Of a stretch of DNA of 64,000 nt, positions 52,096 through 60,866 are shown piece by piece (positions within the stretch are counted from its first letter, which is position 1; each line of letters starts with the position of its first letter). The notes beneath the pieces were generated by a model. It had not been told where the DNA came from. It did not search any database and saw nothing but the letters and a program-made list of their open reading frames with translations. The translations under genes were made by a program, and so were the position numbers. The DNA is from Paenibacillus prosopidis (GTDB taxonomy: Bacteria; Bacillota; Bacilli; Paenibacillales; Paenibacillaceae). Location of the stretch: contig NZ_QPJD01000014.1 in the NCBI RefSeq assembly GCF_003337375.1, forward strand, positions 123,384-187,383. The letters run 5' to 3'.

Positions 52096-53151
52096 GTGGT
52101 TATCATTTGTTGGGTGATGATCTTCATCCTATCCGCGGGTTTTATGATTGAATATTTTAAAGGAACCCGTGCCCTCAGCTTCGTACTCCCGATCTTATCG
52201 GTTGGTTTTTTTTCTGTTGCGCTGGGAACTGTATTCTTCCTAAAAAATCCGTTAACCCGGTGCGTGAGATACGCAGCCTTTAGCGGCTTCTTTATCATGT
52301 ACTTGTTTACATTGCTGACGTCAACGACTTCGGTTACATTTACGTTTGTTTTTCCATTGGCAACGCTATTTTGTATGTATCTTGATCGTTGGTTTATGAC
52401 CATTGTATGTTCTTGCGTATTTACACTGAACGGGGTATACATTGCAGCAAAGCTCAGCTCCGTAGAAAAGCTGGAAATAGGAGAAGCGGCATACAACCAA
52501 TTTACAACGACCATGTTAATTCATAGCTTTGTTTTACTGCTCTTTATGTCCAGTCTCATAGCCGTCGTATATGTGTTCAACCGTTTGAAGAAAGCGATGG
52601 ACCATAAAATCCAGGAAGCCATTGATGCCAGATTAACGGAACAAAAGCTGTTTGCTCAAGCGACTATTGACGGGTTAACGGGTGCATACAATCGCAGACA
52701 CTTCGTGGACAAAGTCCGGGAGCAGCTAAATGATACAAGCGCTGCTACCTCGCTGCTGCTTCTGGATATCGATGATTTTAAGCAGGTTAACGATGAGCAC
52801 GGTCATTTAGCGGGAGATCAGGTGCTGATTGAATTTTCGAGCATAGTGAAGCAAGTTTATGCTGGTCAAGGAATTGCGGGAAGAGTGGGCGGCGAAGAAT
52901 TTGCAGTATTTTTATTAGATAAAAGCGAAGAAGAGAGTCAAGCGATTGCCGAACGATTGCGGGAAACGATAGAAAACAGCAAAGTGAGGTTGAATGAGGA
53001 GAAGGAAATTACCGTCACAGTAAGCGGTGGAATCGCTTATACGAAGAGCAACGGCATGACGTTTGAAGAGTTGTACCAACAGGCAGATAAGGCTCTATAT
53101 ACATCGAAGAAAAACGGAAAAAACAAAATCACGTTAGCCGAATCTCTCTAA
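52096..53151 (+). CDS. Membrane-bound diguanylate cyclase (GGDEF domain)
   Basis: N-terminal half has five to six membrane helices; a short coiled linker (residues ~165-190) leads to a GGDEF domain: D-G-L-T-G-A-Y-N-R-R, L-D-I-D-D-F-K-Q-V-N-D-E-H-G-H and active-site R-V-G-G-E-E-F. The inhibitory site R-x-x-D before the active site is absent, so product feedback is unlikely. It makes cyclic di-GMP from two GTP. GTG 52096 has no ribosome site, and the frame is open back to 52045. A frameshift just after ATG 52041 (which has GAAGAGG upstream) would give a more natural N-terminus. Confidence 0.88.
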   Translation: MVIICWVMIFILSAGFMIEYFKGTRALSFVLPILSVGFFSVALGTVFFLKNPLTRCVRYAAFSGFFIMYLFTLLTSTTSVTFTFVFPLATLFCMYLDRWFMTIVCSCVFTLNGVYIAAKLSSVEKLEIGEAAYNQFTTTMLIHSFVLLLFMSSLIAVVYVFNRLKKAMDHKIQEAIDARLTEQKLFAQATIDGLTGAYNRRHFVDKVREQLNDTSAATSLLLLDIDDFKQVNDEHGHLAGDQVLIEFSSIVKQVYAGQGIAGRVGGEEFAVFLLDKSEEESQAIAERLRETIENSKVRLNEEKEITVTVSGGIAYTKSNGMTFEELYQQADKALYTSKKNGKNKITLAESL

Positions 53152-53175
53152 AACGGCAGTGAAAGGAGGAACCGG

Positions 53176-53505
53176 ATGCAGCCGTTTACGCGGAGGGTTA
53201 TTGATATTATCAAGCAAATACCTGAGGGCTATGTGATGACCTACGGGCAAATTGCAGAGCTGGCTGGAAGCCCGAGAGGGGCGAGGCAGGTCGTGAGGAT
53301 TTTGCATTCTTTAAGCGGCATTCACAACCTTCCTTGGCACAGAGTGGTGAATGCCAAAGGGGAAATTGCGCTTCAGGACGAGGAATCCCGGTTTATGCAG
53401 ATACTCTACTTAAACAATGAAGGCATTGAAACGACTAAAGACGGGCGGATCGACCTGGGGAAATACCGATTTCATCCAATGATCCAAGGCGAGGATTTCT
53501 TATAA
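53176..53505 (+). CDS. Alkyltransferase-like (ATL/Atl1) DNA repair protein
   Basis: 109 residues of the MGMT fold. The active-site P-C-H-R of O6-alkylguanine transferases reads P-W-H-R here (Trp54), so it cannot remove alkyl groups but can bind and flag O6-alkylguanine for nucleotide excision repair, as shown for Atl1/eATL. G-S-P-R-G-A-R-Q-V carries the arginine finger in the recognition helix. AAAGGAGG 8 bp before ATG. 25 bp after the diguanylate cyclase gene, probably co-transcribed. Confidence 0.9.
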   Translation: MQPFTRRVIDIIKQIPEGYVMTYGQIAELAGSPRGARQVVRILHSLSGIHNLPWHRVVNAKGEIALQDEESRFMQILYLNNEGIETTKDGRIDLGKYRFHPMIQGEDFL

Positions 53506-53585
53506 ATTTTTAATAAAGCCTTAATTGAAACCCTATATTCGAACCTTTATGATTGTAGAGAACAATCGGAAGGGAGTGTATTAAT

Positions 53586-54044
53586 ATGACAACTGAAACA
53601 TCACCAAGCAGCATACGCAATTTTACCGTATCCACCGAAATATTTTTTAAGCCTGGCTTAGATATTTATTCACAGATGATCTATATAGTGTTAAGCTCAT
53701 GCACCGCAGATTCTGCTTCTCTAACGCTATCCGAGGTAGCCGGTAAAGGCCGGATGACGCCTAAGCAGGCCGTTAAAGCGATGCAATCGCTAGTGGATCA
53801 ACAGCTCATCCCTCATAAATTGTTCCGCAAAATGATCGGGGAGTTCCAGGACGACCGCTTATCTTGGGCCGCCAAAGGACTACTCACCTATTGCAAGGAG
53901 CATAAGGAGATTACGATTGCCGAGCTGCTTATGCTCTCCGATCAGTCTGGAGAGGACGAGCACAGCATTCGAAAAGCATTATCCGAGCTCTACAGAAACG
54001 GTTATTTGGAAGAGTATCCTGAGCTGGGCAAGCTCGCTAATTGA
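53586..54044 (+). CDS. Winged-helix DNA-binding protein (RepA_N/DnaD-N-like)
   Basis: 152 residues. Two related wHTH blocks: L-D-I-Y-S-Q-M-I-Y-I-V-L-S-S-C with M-T-P-K-Q-A-V-K-A-M, and L-S-W-A-A-K-G-L-L-T-Y-C-K-E-H with D-E-H-S-I-R-K-A-L-S-E-L. The W-x-A-K-G-L-x-x-Y motif is typical of phage and plasmid replication initiators. AAGGGAG about 9 bp before ATG. No partner (DnaC-like) nearby; could be a stand-alone regulator. Confidence 0.7.
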   Translation: MTTETSPSSIRNFTVSTEIFFKPGLDIYSQMIYIVLSSCTADSASLTLSEVAGKGRMTPKQAVKAMQSLVDQQLIPHKLFRKMIGEFQDDRLSWAAKGLLTYCKEHKEITIAELLMLSDQSGEDEHSIRKALSELYRNGYLEEYPELGKLAN

Positions 54045-54056
54045 GAAAATATCAGA

Positions 54057-54100
54057 ACAGCGGCAGCTTGGACTTGAAAGTAAAGTCCTGCCGCTGTTTT
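54057..54100 (+). terminator. Terminator of the winged-helix gene
   Basis: ACAGCGGCAG-CTT-GGACTT pairs with AAGTCC-TGCCGCTGT around GAAAGTA, then TTTTATT. Confidence 0.85.
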
Positions 54101-54103
54101 ATT

Positions 54104-54321
54104 GCTCTCGTTCTTCGTTCCGCTGGTTTTACATTAGGCGGATACGCCGAAAGTAATCCTGCAGAGACCGGGAAAGCGGCGCGGGAAGCGTTAAGCATGC
54201 TGGCAAGAAAAGAGATTCATGCTGAGATTCACGGCGTGTATCCTCTGGAAAAAGCGGCAGAAGCTCTTACACTTTTGGAACAAAAAACACTGTCGGCAAA
54301 CTGGTTTTGCAAGTATAAGCC
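54104..54321 (+). pseudogene. C-terminal relic of a zinc-type alcohol dehydrogenase/quinone reductase
   Basis: The frame reads S-A-G-F-T-L-G-G-Y-A-E-S-N-P and later V-Y-P-L-E-K-A-A-E-A-L-T-L-L-E, the usual C-terminal region of medium-chain NADPH:quinone reductases (G-V-F-P-L-E-E-A-A-E-A-H). The catalytic and Rossmann parts are gone. The reading frame starts only inside the terminator of the previous gene, without its own ribosome site. Confidence 0.65.
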
Positions 54322-54401
54322 CGAAGAAAAAAGAGAGCCTCACACTGAGAACTCTCTTCTTTTACTCACGACGGGATTTCTACATTGAATATGAATCAAA
54401 A

Positions 54402-54728
54402 TCAAAAAGCGGGAAGGTTATCTAAATTGTTCCCGTCATATCCGTCCGGTTCACTGCGAAGGATATCGCGACCGTATTTGTGGAATACATCCACATGCGC
54501 CAATTTTCCACTTTTCGCTTCGTTTAAAGCAGTTACATAATCGAGTTCTCTACCGGATTCCGTTTTAATCGCAATGATGTCGCCGTCTTCATTTTTTCGA
54601 ACCGCTACAATTTGTTCTTTACCCGGCTCCGTTCTAATTTCTTGAGCTGCTCGTTGTTGACCCTCTTGGCGGTATTGGTTATAAATTTCATCGAAGTTTG
54701 AATTATTATTTGAATTGATGTTTGGCAT
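54402..54728 (-). CDS. DUF3892 family protein
   Basis: 108 residues. The second half I-V-A-V-R-K-N-E-D-G-D-I-I-A-I-K-T-E-S-G-R plus E-L-D-Y-V-T-A-L-N-E-A-K-S-G-K and the end D-G-Y-D-G-N-N-L-D-N-L-P follow DUF3892. The N-terminus is Asn/Gln-rich. GGAGGTG 9 bp before ATG. Function unknown; often found in spore formers. Confidence 0.82.
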   Translation of the reverse strand: MPNINSNNNSNFDEIYNQYRQEGQQRAAQEIRTEPGKEQIVAVRKNEDGDIIAIKTESGRELDYVTALNEAKSGKLAHVDVFHKYGRDILRSEPDGYDGNNLDNLPAF

Positions 54729-54791
54729 AAGATATACACCTCCGCGCTATATGATTCCCTATTGGCTGAATGTGCATACAAGTTCTCGCTG

Positions 54792-57023
54792 TTATTCGTT
54801 ACTCAATCGTTCCAGCAGCGCATCTCCGTCTTCGCTAACTTTTATATAAGCAAAGCGTGCATTACGTTCAACTTCGGTTCCGGTGCCCTCAGGGACAAAG
54901 TAGGTCTCAATGCCGTAGTAGATGGAGTTCCAACCGCTTAACTTTCCATTGATGACAATCTCTTTATCGGTTAGTGCTTCTCCGTTCTTGTACAGGCGAT
55001 CAAAGATGTATACCCCTCTCTGATCCGGACGAAGCACGACCTTAATCTTGCTCAAGCTCCGTCGTGATTCCAACTCATTTGCAATGGAGTCTGGCGGAGT
55101 GGAAATACTGTAATTAAGGGTCACATAATCGCCTTGCAATAAGGATCTCGGATCGAGCGGTTCAATCTCAAGCTTGATCGATGTTCCGTTTGAAAGTAAG
55201 GATTCGCTTGCGGCTGCATGATACCCGACATAACCCAGCTGCAGCACGACTACGATTGCAATTAAAAGAGGTCTTTTGCGCATCAGACCATATTGCTTGA
55301 TCGTTTTGTCAGATTCACTCGCGCCTGTTCGATAGGCATAGACATATGTGACCGCTATAGCAATCATGCCCAGAAGGGCGAGGGTAATCGACTTGTGCAA
55401 TAGTGTCCACAGCAAATCATAATATTTGAAGGCTATGAAGATGAACCAGAATACTAAGCTAATGGCGGCCTCCAGCGCTTGGTTGCGGCGAACGAACACA
55501 AACACCAGAATGGTTACAAAGATAAAGTTGAGCAAGTTAAACGCTTCATAGGAATAAGGGAAAAAATCATCCAAGAACGTTAACCATAACAGGAACAGCA
55601 AGGTGAAAAACAGACCGTTTTCCCTTACATACTGTCTCATCAAACTTTCCCGCAGCAGGAAGTGTGAGGCATAGATGACAGCATTCAGCGCCCCCAATAT
55701 AAATAGAATGAATGACTCGGCATTACGTACCGATTCGAACAGCTGGAACAAAATAATCGCGATGTTCAGATTAAAAAGCGCATACGTAAAAAAATGCTGC
55801 GCTCGGCCTTTTAAACGAAACCAACCGGCGACCGTTAAGATCAGGAACAATAGAGACAAGCTAACCATGTCTATCCATACAATAGAGATCATCCCTGCCG
55901 CGTATCCGATCGTGAGCACCGTGTAACGAATAACCGCATTTACGCGAGGCAGCAAAATTACGGGAATGACGAACAAGAGCGATAAGGCGTACAGCGTATG
56001 CTGGGGCTCGATATCCCCCGAAGCCATGAACACTAAGCCGGTTAAAGAGATGCTTCCGATCAAAACGCCGATTACCGTGACGATGGTGGATACGATTTTG
56101 CCCACAATAACGCTCTTCTGTTTGCCTTGGTGCTCATGGGCAGCCTCTTCCTCAGTAGCGGATTCAGTGCCAAGCTTGTTCAGGTAACGAAAGAACAGCA
56201 CGTTTCCCGTCAGCAATAGAGCAACGAAAACGAGTCCAAATACGAAGAATAAAGTTGAAGCATGCCTTGATGCAAGCTCGATAAACTTAACTACGGCAAA
56301 GGCGGATGCGGCAAGCGCATTGAGAGTGAGCATCGTTTTGTTCAGACGTACATGAGTAAAATAATAAAATCCGATGGCAAGGGCGGCAACGATCGGGATA
56401 TTCATCCAAACGCCGTAGTCCTCATACTCGAATGAGTTTGATAAGACGAGCAAGGCAACATGGAAAATGATAAAGCTTACAATCTTCAGCGGTATCGACA
56501 TTAAACGATTCGTTTCCGTGAGGAAGAATAGAAGGAGATTAAGTAAAGCGAACATGCCGCCAATGAGCATGATCCGCTCATCGCTATGAGCGAAATACAT
56601 CGATGATGGAAAGAAGTATAACCATAATGTTAGATGTACTAGTGCATAGGCCAATAGATAGAACGGATTATATCGGGTAATCCAGGCGAGCAGCAGTGCC
56701 GGGATTGACCATACGAGAAATAGCTCATAGTTATCCGCGTGCGAGTTATAGGTTTGATTAAGCAGAGCAACCGCGGCGCCAAAGGAGATGCAGCCCCCCA
56801 CGAGAAAGATGGCAGAAAGAAACGAATGATGGCCGAGCATGATTTTCATTTTGGAAAATGCATAGGACACGCCATAGAATAGAACGACAATTCCTGCGGA
56901 AGCGAGAATTTTGTCGGCGCGCCCAAGTCCGTTCCAGTTGGCGGCAAAGAAATAAATAATGGCTGCGAGCAGCAGGGAGACGCCCATCAGAAAGCCGACT
57001 CGGGTAACATTTAAACGGAGCAT
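54792..57023 (-). CDS. DUF2157/DUF4401/GDYXXLXY multi-spanning membrane protein
   Basis: About 743 residues. First ~60% consists of some 18-20 membrane helices (DUF2157-like, then DUF4401-like), and the C-terminal extracytoplasmic part contains G-D-Y-V-T-L-N-Y, the defining motif of GDYXXLXY domains, with L-L-Q before it. In other bacteria the membrane part and GDYXXLXY part are separate genes; here they are fused. Start is ATG 57023 (AAAGG 12 bp upstream) or GTG 57032. Function unknown. Confidence 0.8.
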   Translation of the reverse strand: MLRLNVTRVGFLMGVSLLLAAIIYFFAANWNGLGRADKILASAGIVVLFYGVSYAFSKMKIMLGHHSFLSAIFLVGGCISFGAAVALLNQTYNSHADNYELFLVWSIPALLLAWITRYNPFYLLAYALVHLTLWLYFFPSSMYFAHSDERIMLIGGMFALLNLLLFFLTETNRLMSIPLKIVSFIIFHVALLVLSNSFEYEDYGVWMNIPIVAALAIGFYYFTHVRLNKTMLTLNALAASAFAVVKFIELASRHASTLFFVFGLVFVALLLTGNVLFFRYLNKLGTESATEEEAAHEHQGKQKSVIVGKIVSTIVTVIGVLIGSISLTGLVFMASGDIEPQHTLYALSLLFVIPVILLPRVNAVIRYTVLTIGYAAGMISIVWIDMVSLSLLFLILTVAGWFRLKGRAQHFFTYALFNLNIAIILFQLFESVRNAESFILFILGALNAVIYASHFLLRESLMRQYVRENGLFFTLLFLLWLTFLDDFFPYSYEAFNLLNFIFVTILVFVFVRRNQALEAAISLVFWFIFIAFKYYDLLWTLLHKSITLALLGMIAIAVTYVYAYRTGASESDKTIKQYGLMRKRPLLIAIVVVLQLGYVGYHAAASESLLSNGTSIKLEIEPLDPRSLLQGDYVTLNYSISTPPDSIANELESRRSLSKIKVVLRPDQRGVYIFDRLYKNGEALTDKEIVINGKLSGWNSIYYGIETYFVPEGTGTEVERNARFAYIKVSEDGDALLERLSNE

Positions 57024-57149
57024 TGCACTCACTTGCCTTTCGTATAGGTATGTCTGTATTATAATAACCCGTACAAAAGGCAACTAGTACTCACTTTTTG
57101 TAGTACCGTTCTTGGAGAGTTACAGGACTAGAGGAAAGGAGCGAATACC

Positions 57150-58463
57150 CTATTTCAACTGTTTCTTGAATCTCCAGCTTAAATATATAGAACGAAGCGT
57201 TAAGTCAATGGCATTGGCCAGCCACACGCCCGCGATGCCCATTCCGAGCTTCAGGCCCAGCACATACACAAAAGTGGTGCGGACGAGCCAAATGCCGACG
57301 GCCGTGCTGTACATGGGGCTTTTGGTATCCCCTATGCCTTGCAAAGCTCCCGCAAGAACCAGACTGACCGCTAGAAAAGGCTGGGCAAAAGCATCAATCC
57401 CAAGAGCCGTCCGGACCATGCCGACGATTGCTTGGTCGTCAGTGAACCAAGTAGCTGCTATAGGAGAGAATATAAAAAATATAATGCCGACGGTAGTCAT
57501 GAATACGGCAGCAATCCATGCGGTTAACACGCCATACTCATAAGCATCGCGTTTCCGGTTAGCGCCGAAATGCTGGCCGACCAGCGTGGTAGCAGCAACG
57601 CCGAGCCCGTAACCGGGAAGATAGGAGAGAGAAATGATATTTCCGCCAATCAGATGGGCGGCATAGACGTCGGTGCCGATTTTAATGATGAGACCCATGT
57701 AGAACAATTGTCCAAGCCGCATGATAAGCCGTTCGGCAGCCGCAGGGCTTGAGATTTTGAGCAGCGGGACAACATATTCGCTAGAGGAACGGCCTCTACG
57801 CAAGGAAAAAGACAGCTCAGACCTGCTTATGTATCCGAACAATGCGGCAGCTCCTATCATTCTAGAAATAGTGGTTGCCCATGCCGCACCGGCAATTCCC
57901 CAGCCGCCCCACTCTCCCGCGCCAAAGATCAGTATGTAATCCAAGCCGATATGGATTACATTGATCCAGATACCGACCATCATTGGTGATCGGCTATCCC
58001 CTGCAGAACGCAACACACTCCCGAAAATGGTCATCAGCGAGAGAAACAGGGAAGGAACGGCCGAAATTTGAAAGTAAATAACAGCATCAGCTAAAATATC
58101 CGGTTCTGTACCCATGAGAAGCAGCAGCGGCTCGGCAAAAATAAGCGTAATCATTCCGATTAAAAGTCCTGCTGCGGCGGAAACCCAGGTTGATTGCTTG
58201 GCAATTGCTTTCGCTTTACCGATTTCACCTGCTCCCACGGATCGGGCTATAAGCGATGAGGTGCCGATGCCGAGAGCGGTGAATACCGCAATATAAACCG
58301 CGATGATGGCATTGACCATCCCTACTGCCGTAACCTCGTGCAGCCCGATTTTGGATACGAAGAGAGTGTCTACGAATCCAACCATAGTCAATAAAAAGTT
58401 CTCAATCATCGTTGGGACGGCAAGCTTTAAGATAACTTTTATTTTCTCTTTTCTATTCATCAT
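57150..58463 (-). CDS. MATE family multidrug efflux transporter
   Basis: 437 residues with twelve helices in two related halves. A-V-P-T-M-I-E-N at the start, G-x-x-S-L-I-A-R-S-V-G-A-G near residue 65 and its counterpart A-A-T-T-L-V-G-Q-H-F-G-A-N in the second half are typical of NorM/DinF-type exporters, which use Na+ or H+. No strong ribosome site; GGGGG is 17 bp upstream of ATG 58463. Substrate unknown. Confidence 0.92.
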   Translation of the reverse strand: MMNRKEKIKVILKLAVPTMIENFLLTMVGFVDTLFVSKIGLHEVTAVGMVNAIIAVYIAVFTALGIGTSSLIARSVGAGEIGKAKAIAKQSTWVSAAAGLLIGMITLIFAEPLLLLMGTEPDILADAVIYFQISAVPSLFLSLMTIFGSVLRSAGDSRSPMMVGIWINVIHIGLDYILIFGAGEWGGWGIAGAAWATTISRMIGAAALFGYISRSELSFSLRRGRSSSEYVVPLLKISSPAAAERLIMRLGQLFYMGLIIKIGTDVYAAHLIGGNIISLSYLPGYGLGVAATTLVGQHFGANRKRDAYEYGVLTAWIAAVFMTTVGIIFFIFSPIAATWFTDDQAIVGMVRTALGIDAFAQPFLAVSLVLAGALQGIGDTKSPMYSTAVGIWLVRTTFVYVLGLKLGMGIAGVWLANAIDLTLRSIYLSWRFKKQLK

Positions 58464-58612
58464 AATGCTTATGATTATATCCCCCTGTGGATAATGTTAC
58501 AATCTAAGCTGAGGATATCCAATATCAGGTATAATGGTTGGTGTATACGATTAAAGTATCGGGGAAACGTTTATCAATAAATAAACGAATATGACGCAGA
58601 AGAGGTTTATAA

Positions 58613-60058
58613 ATGAGTGAAAAGACTTTTAAAGATTATGCATTAAGTGATGAAATCGTAAGAGCATTGGAAAGCCTTGCCTATGAAACGCCAACCGAGG
58701 TTCAACGCGAGGTCATACCTGTTGCTCTTGAGAAGAAGGATCTTGTCGTAAAATCGCAAACCGGCAGCGGCAAAACCGCAGCCTATGGTATCCCGTTATG
58801 CGAATTGGTGGATTGGAACGAGAATAAGCCGCAAGCGTTAATCCTTACACCGACCAGAGAGCTTGCCGTTCAAGTGAATGAGGACATTACCAATATTGGA
58901 CGATTCAAAAGGATCAAAGCGACTGCTGTATATGGCAAGCATCCTTTCCACATCCAGAAGGCAGAGCTAAAGCAAAGAACCCATATCGTGGTTGGTACGC
59001 CCGGCCGTGTGCTGGATCATATAGAGAAAGGGACGCTGGCTCTGCAGCGTATACAGTTCGTTGTAATCGATGAAGCGGATGAAATGCTCAATATGGGCTT
59101 TATTGAGCAAGTGCAGGCGATTATTCAACAGCTTCCGAGCGAGCGAGTGACGATGCTATTTTCCGCTACGTTCCCAGAAGATGTCGCTAACTTATCCCGT
59201 AAGTATATGGACGAGCCTGTACATATCGAGATTAAGGCTGCCGGTCTCACGACCGCTGCAATCGAACATTCTCTTATTGAAGTGAAGGAAGCGAATAAGT
59301 TTGCTTTGCTTCAGGATGTGACCATCATTGAAAACCCGGATAGCTGCATCATCTTCTGTAGGACGCAGGAGCATGTCGATCAGGTGTTCAGGCAGTTAGC
59401 CGAGCTCGAATATCCTTGTGACCGCATTCACGGGGGCATGGAGCAGGATGAGCGGTTTGAAGTGATGAATGCTTTTCGGAGAGGGCAATTCCGCTATCTA
59501 GTGGCGACGGATGTAGCCGCTCGAGGCATTGACATTACGAATATAACGCATGTGATCAACTATGATATTCCGTTAGAGAAGGAGAGCTACGTACATCGTA
59601 CCGGCCGAACGGGCCGGGCTGGCAACGCGGGGAAAGCCATTACGTTCGTAACACCTCATGACGGCAGACGGTTAGCTGATATTGAAGCGTATATCGGGTT
59701 CGCGATCCCTAGAGCATCCGCCCCGTCCGCAGAGGATGTTGAAGAACGGAGAGACGAATTTGAGCAAAAGATCAACGTGGGACCGGTCCTCAAAAAAGAT
59801 AAGCGCGAGCAATTAAATAAACAAATCATGAAGCTGTATTTTAACGGCGGCAAGAAGAAGAAGCTCCGCGCAGTCGATTTTGTCGGGACAATCGCTAAGC
59901 TGGAAGGTGTAACCGCGGACGATATCGGCATTATTACGATACAGGATAACGTCTCGTACGTTGAAATTTTGAACGGAAAAGGGCCGCATGTGCTGAACAT
60001 CATAAAGAATACGACGATTAAGGGCAAGCAGCTGAAGGTTCATAAGGCGAATAGATAG
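58613..60058 (+). CDS. dbpA: DEAD-box RNA helicase, DbpA/YxiN type
   Basis: 481 residues. Motifs: Q in T-P-T-E-V-Q, S-Q-T-G-S-G-K-T (I), P-T-R-E-L-A (Ia), T-P-G-R (Ib), D-E-A-D (II), S-A-T (III), D-V-A-A-R-G-I-D (V), H-R-T-G-R-T-G-R (VI). The C-terminal ~75 residues are the DbpA RNA-binding RRM, which targets hairpin 92 of 23S rRNA in YxiN and DbpA. So a ribosome assembly helicase. AGAAGAGG 8 bp before ATG. Confidence 0.94.
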   Translation: MSEKTFKDYALSDEIVRALESLAYETPTEVQREVIPVALEKKDLVVKSQTGSGKTAAYGIPLCELVDWNENKPQALILTPTRELAVQVNEDITNIGRFKRIKATAVYGKHPFHIQKAELKQRTHIVVGTPGRVLDHIEKGTLALQRIQFVVIDEADEMLNMGFIEQVQAIIQQLPSERVTMLFSATFPEDVANLSRKYMDEPVHIEIKAAGLTTAAIEHSLIEVKEANKFALLQDVTIIENPDSCIIFCRTQEHVDQVFRQLAELEYPCDRIHGGMEQDERFEVMNAFRRGQFRYLVATDVAARGIDITNITHVINYDIPLEKESYVHRTGRTGRAGNAGKAITFVTPHDGRRLADIEAYIGFAIPRASAPSAEDVEERRDEFEQKINVGPVLKKDKREQLNKQIMKLYFNGGKKKKLRAVDFVGTIAKLEGVTADDIGIITIQDNVSYVEILNGKGPHVLNIIKNTTIKGKQLKVHKANR

Positions 60059-60292
60059 CGGCTACGGAAGCGGGACAATCTGCTTATCCCCATGTGGATA
60101 TCTTTTTTTGTATTTCGGATAGAAAATCGCATGAATGTTTTGTTATTTTGGGCTGTTTTATACACATATCCATACTGTGGGTGTGGATGGTGCTAGTATA
60201 ATAAAAATTTTCGAAATTTCTCCAAAAGTTGATGTATAAATATCAAAACATTCCACAAAATAACTTCACATCCAACTAAGGAGTGAACATAT

Positions 60293-60505
60293 ATGAGCAG
60301 AAGAAGTTTAGTTGTTCCGCAGGCACAGGCAGCACTTGACCAAATGAAATACGAAGTAGCACAACAGTTTGGAATTCAATGGTCTCCAGATGGTTACAAT
60401 GGGAATATGACTACTCGCGATGCAGGTACTATTGGTGGAAACATCACAAGAACTTTAATTCAAATTGCAGAACAGTCCCTTGGCGCAGGAGCAAGAAGAT
60501 TCTAA
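60293..60505 (+). CDS. Small acid-soluble spore protein, alpha/beta type
   Basis: 70 residues. L-D-Q-M-K-Y-E-V-A-Q-Q-F-G-I and G-N-M-T-T-R-D-A-G-T-I-G-G-N-I-T-R are the two conserved SASP blocks, including the GPR protease region (here Y-E-V-A). It coats forespore DNA and is degraded at germination. AAGGAGTG 9 bp before ATG. Expected to be under sigma G; no clear promoter could be placed. Confidence 0.95.
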   Translation: MSRRSLVVPQAQAALDQMKYEVAQQFGIQWSPDGYNGNMTTRDAGTIGGNITRTLIQIAEQSLGAGARRF

Positions 60506-60520
60506 TTTTAAATAAGAACA

Positions 60521-60564
60521 AATAGCCCTCCACAGCCTCTAAAGAGACTGGGAGGGCTATTTTA
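60521..60564 (+). terminator. Terminator of the SASP gene
   Basis: AATAGCCCTCC pairs perfectly with GGAGGGCTATT, long loop, then TTTT. Confidence 0.9.
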
Positions 60565-60623
60565 ATCCATGTCGGAGACCGCCGCAATAATGAAAATCGG
60601 CAATCACTAATAACAAAGCATTA

Positions 60624-60810
60624 TTAGAGGGAAATCCTCCCGTTTATTTGTCTTCGAAATCATGAGGAATTCTGCTAAATGGAAAACCTCCCTCTAAATC
60701 AGCGGTTTTTATAATAATGGACCGAATCTCATTAAATTAACGGGATGTTTTCCATTTATATGGTGATGAAATCGATCAAAATGCACAATTAGCGGGAGGT
60801 TTTCCAGTTA
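60624..60810. repeat. Four spaced copies of a ~22-bp TTA-GGGAGGTTTTCC-TTA element
   Basis: Copies at 60624-60646, 60676-60698 (inverted), 60737-60758 and 60789-60810. Common core (taken in one orientation) is TTA-N2-GGGAGGTTTTCC-N-TTA, with the first copy partly altered in the middle. Starts are 52, 61 and 52 bp apart. No coding frame crosses the region. Confidence 0.65.
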
Positions 60811-60866
60811 GGTCACTATTCGGATATATAGAAAGCCGTAGGGTGATGTTGTCCTAAACGTTGCGT

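Noticed and set aside
54041..54103. Start of the dehydrogenase-like frame overlapping the previous gene
   Set aside because: This part translates a terminator hairpin; only the later portion resembles a protein family.
60624..60810. CRISPR array
   Set aside because: Only four copies, one inverted, with core sequence variation and unequal gaps; no cas genes nearby.
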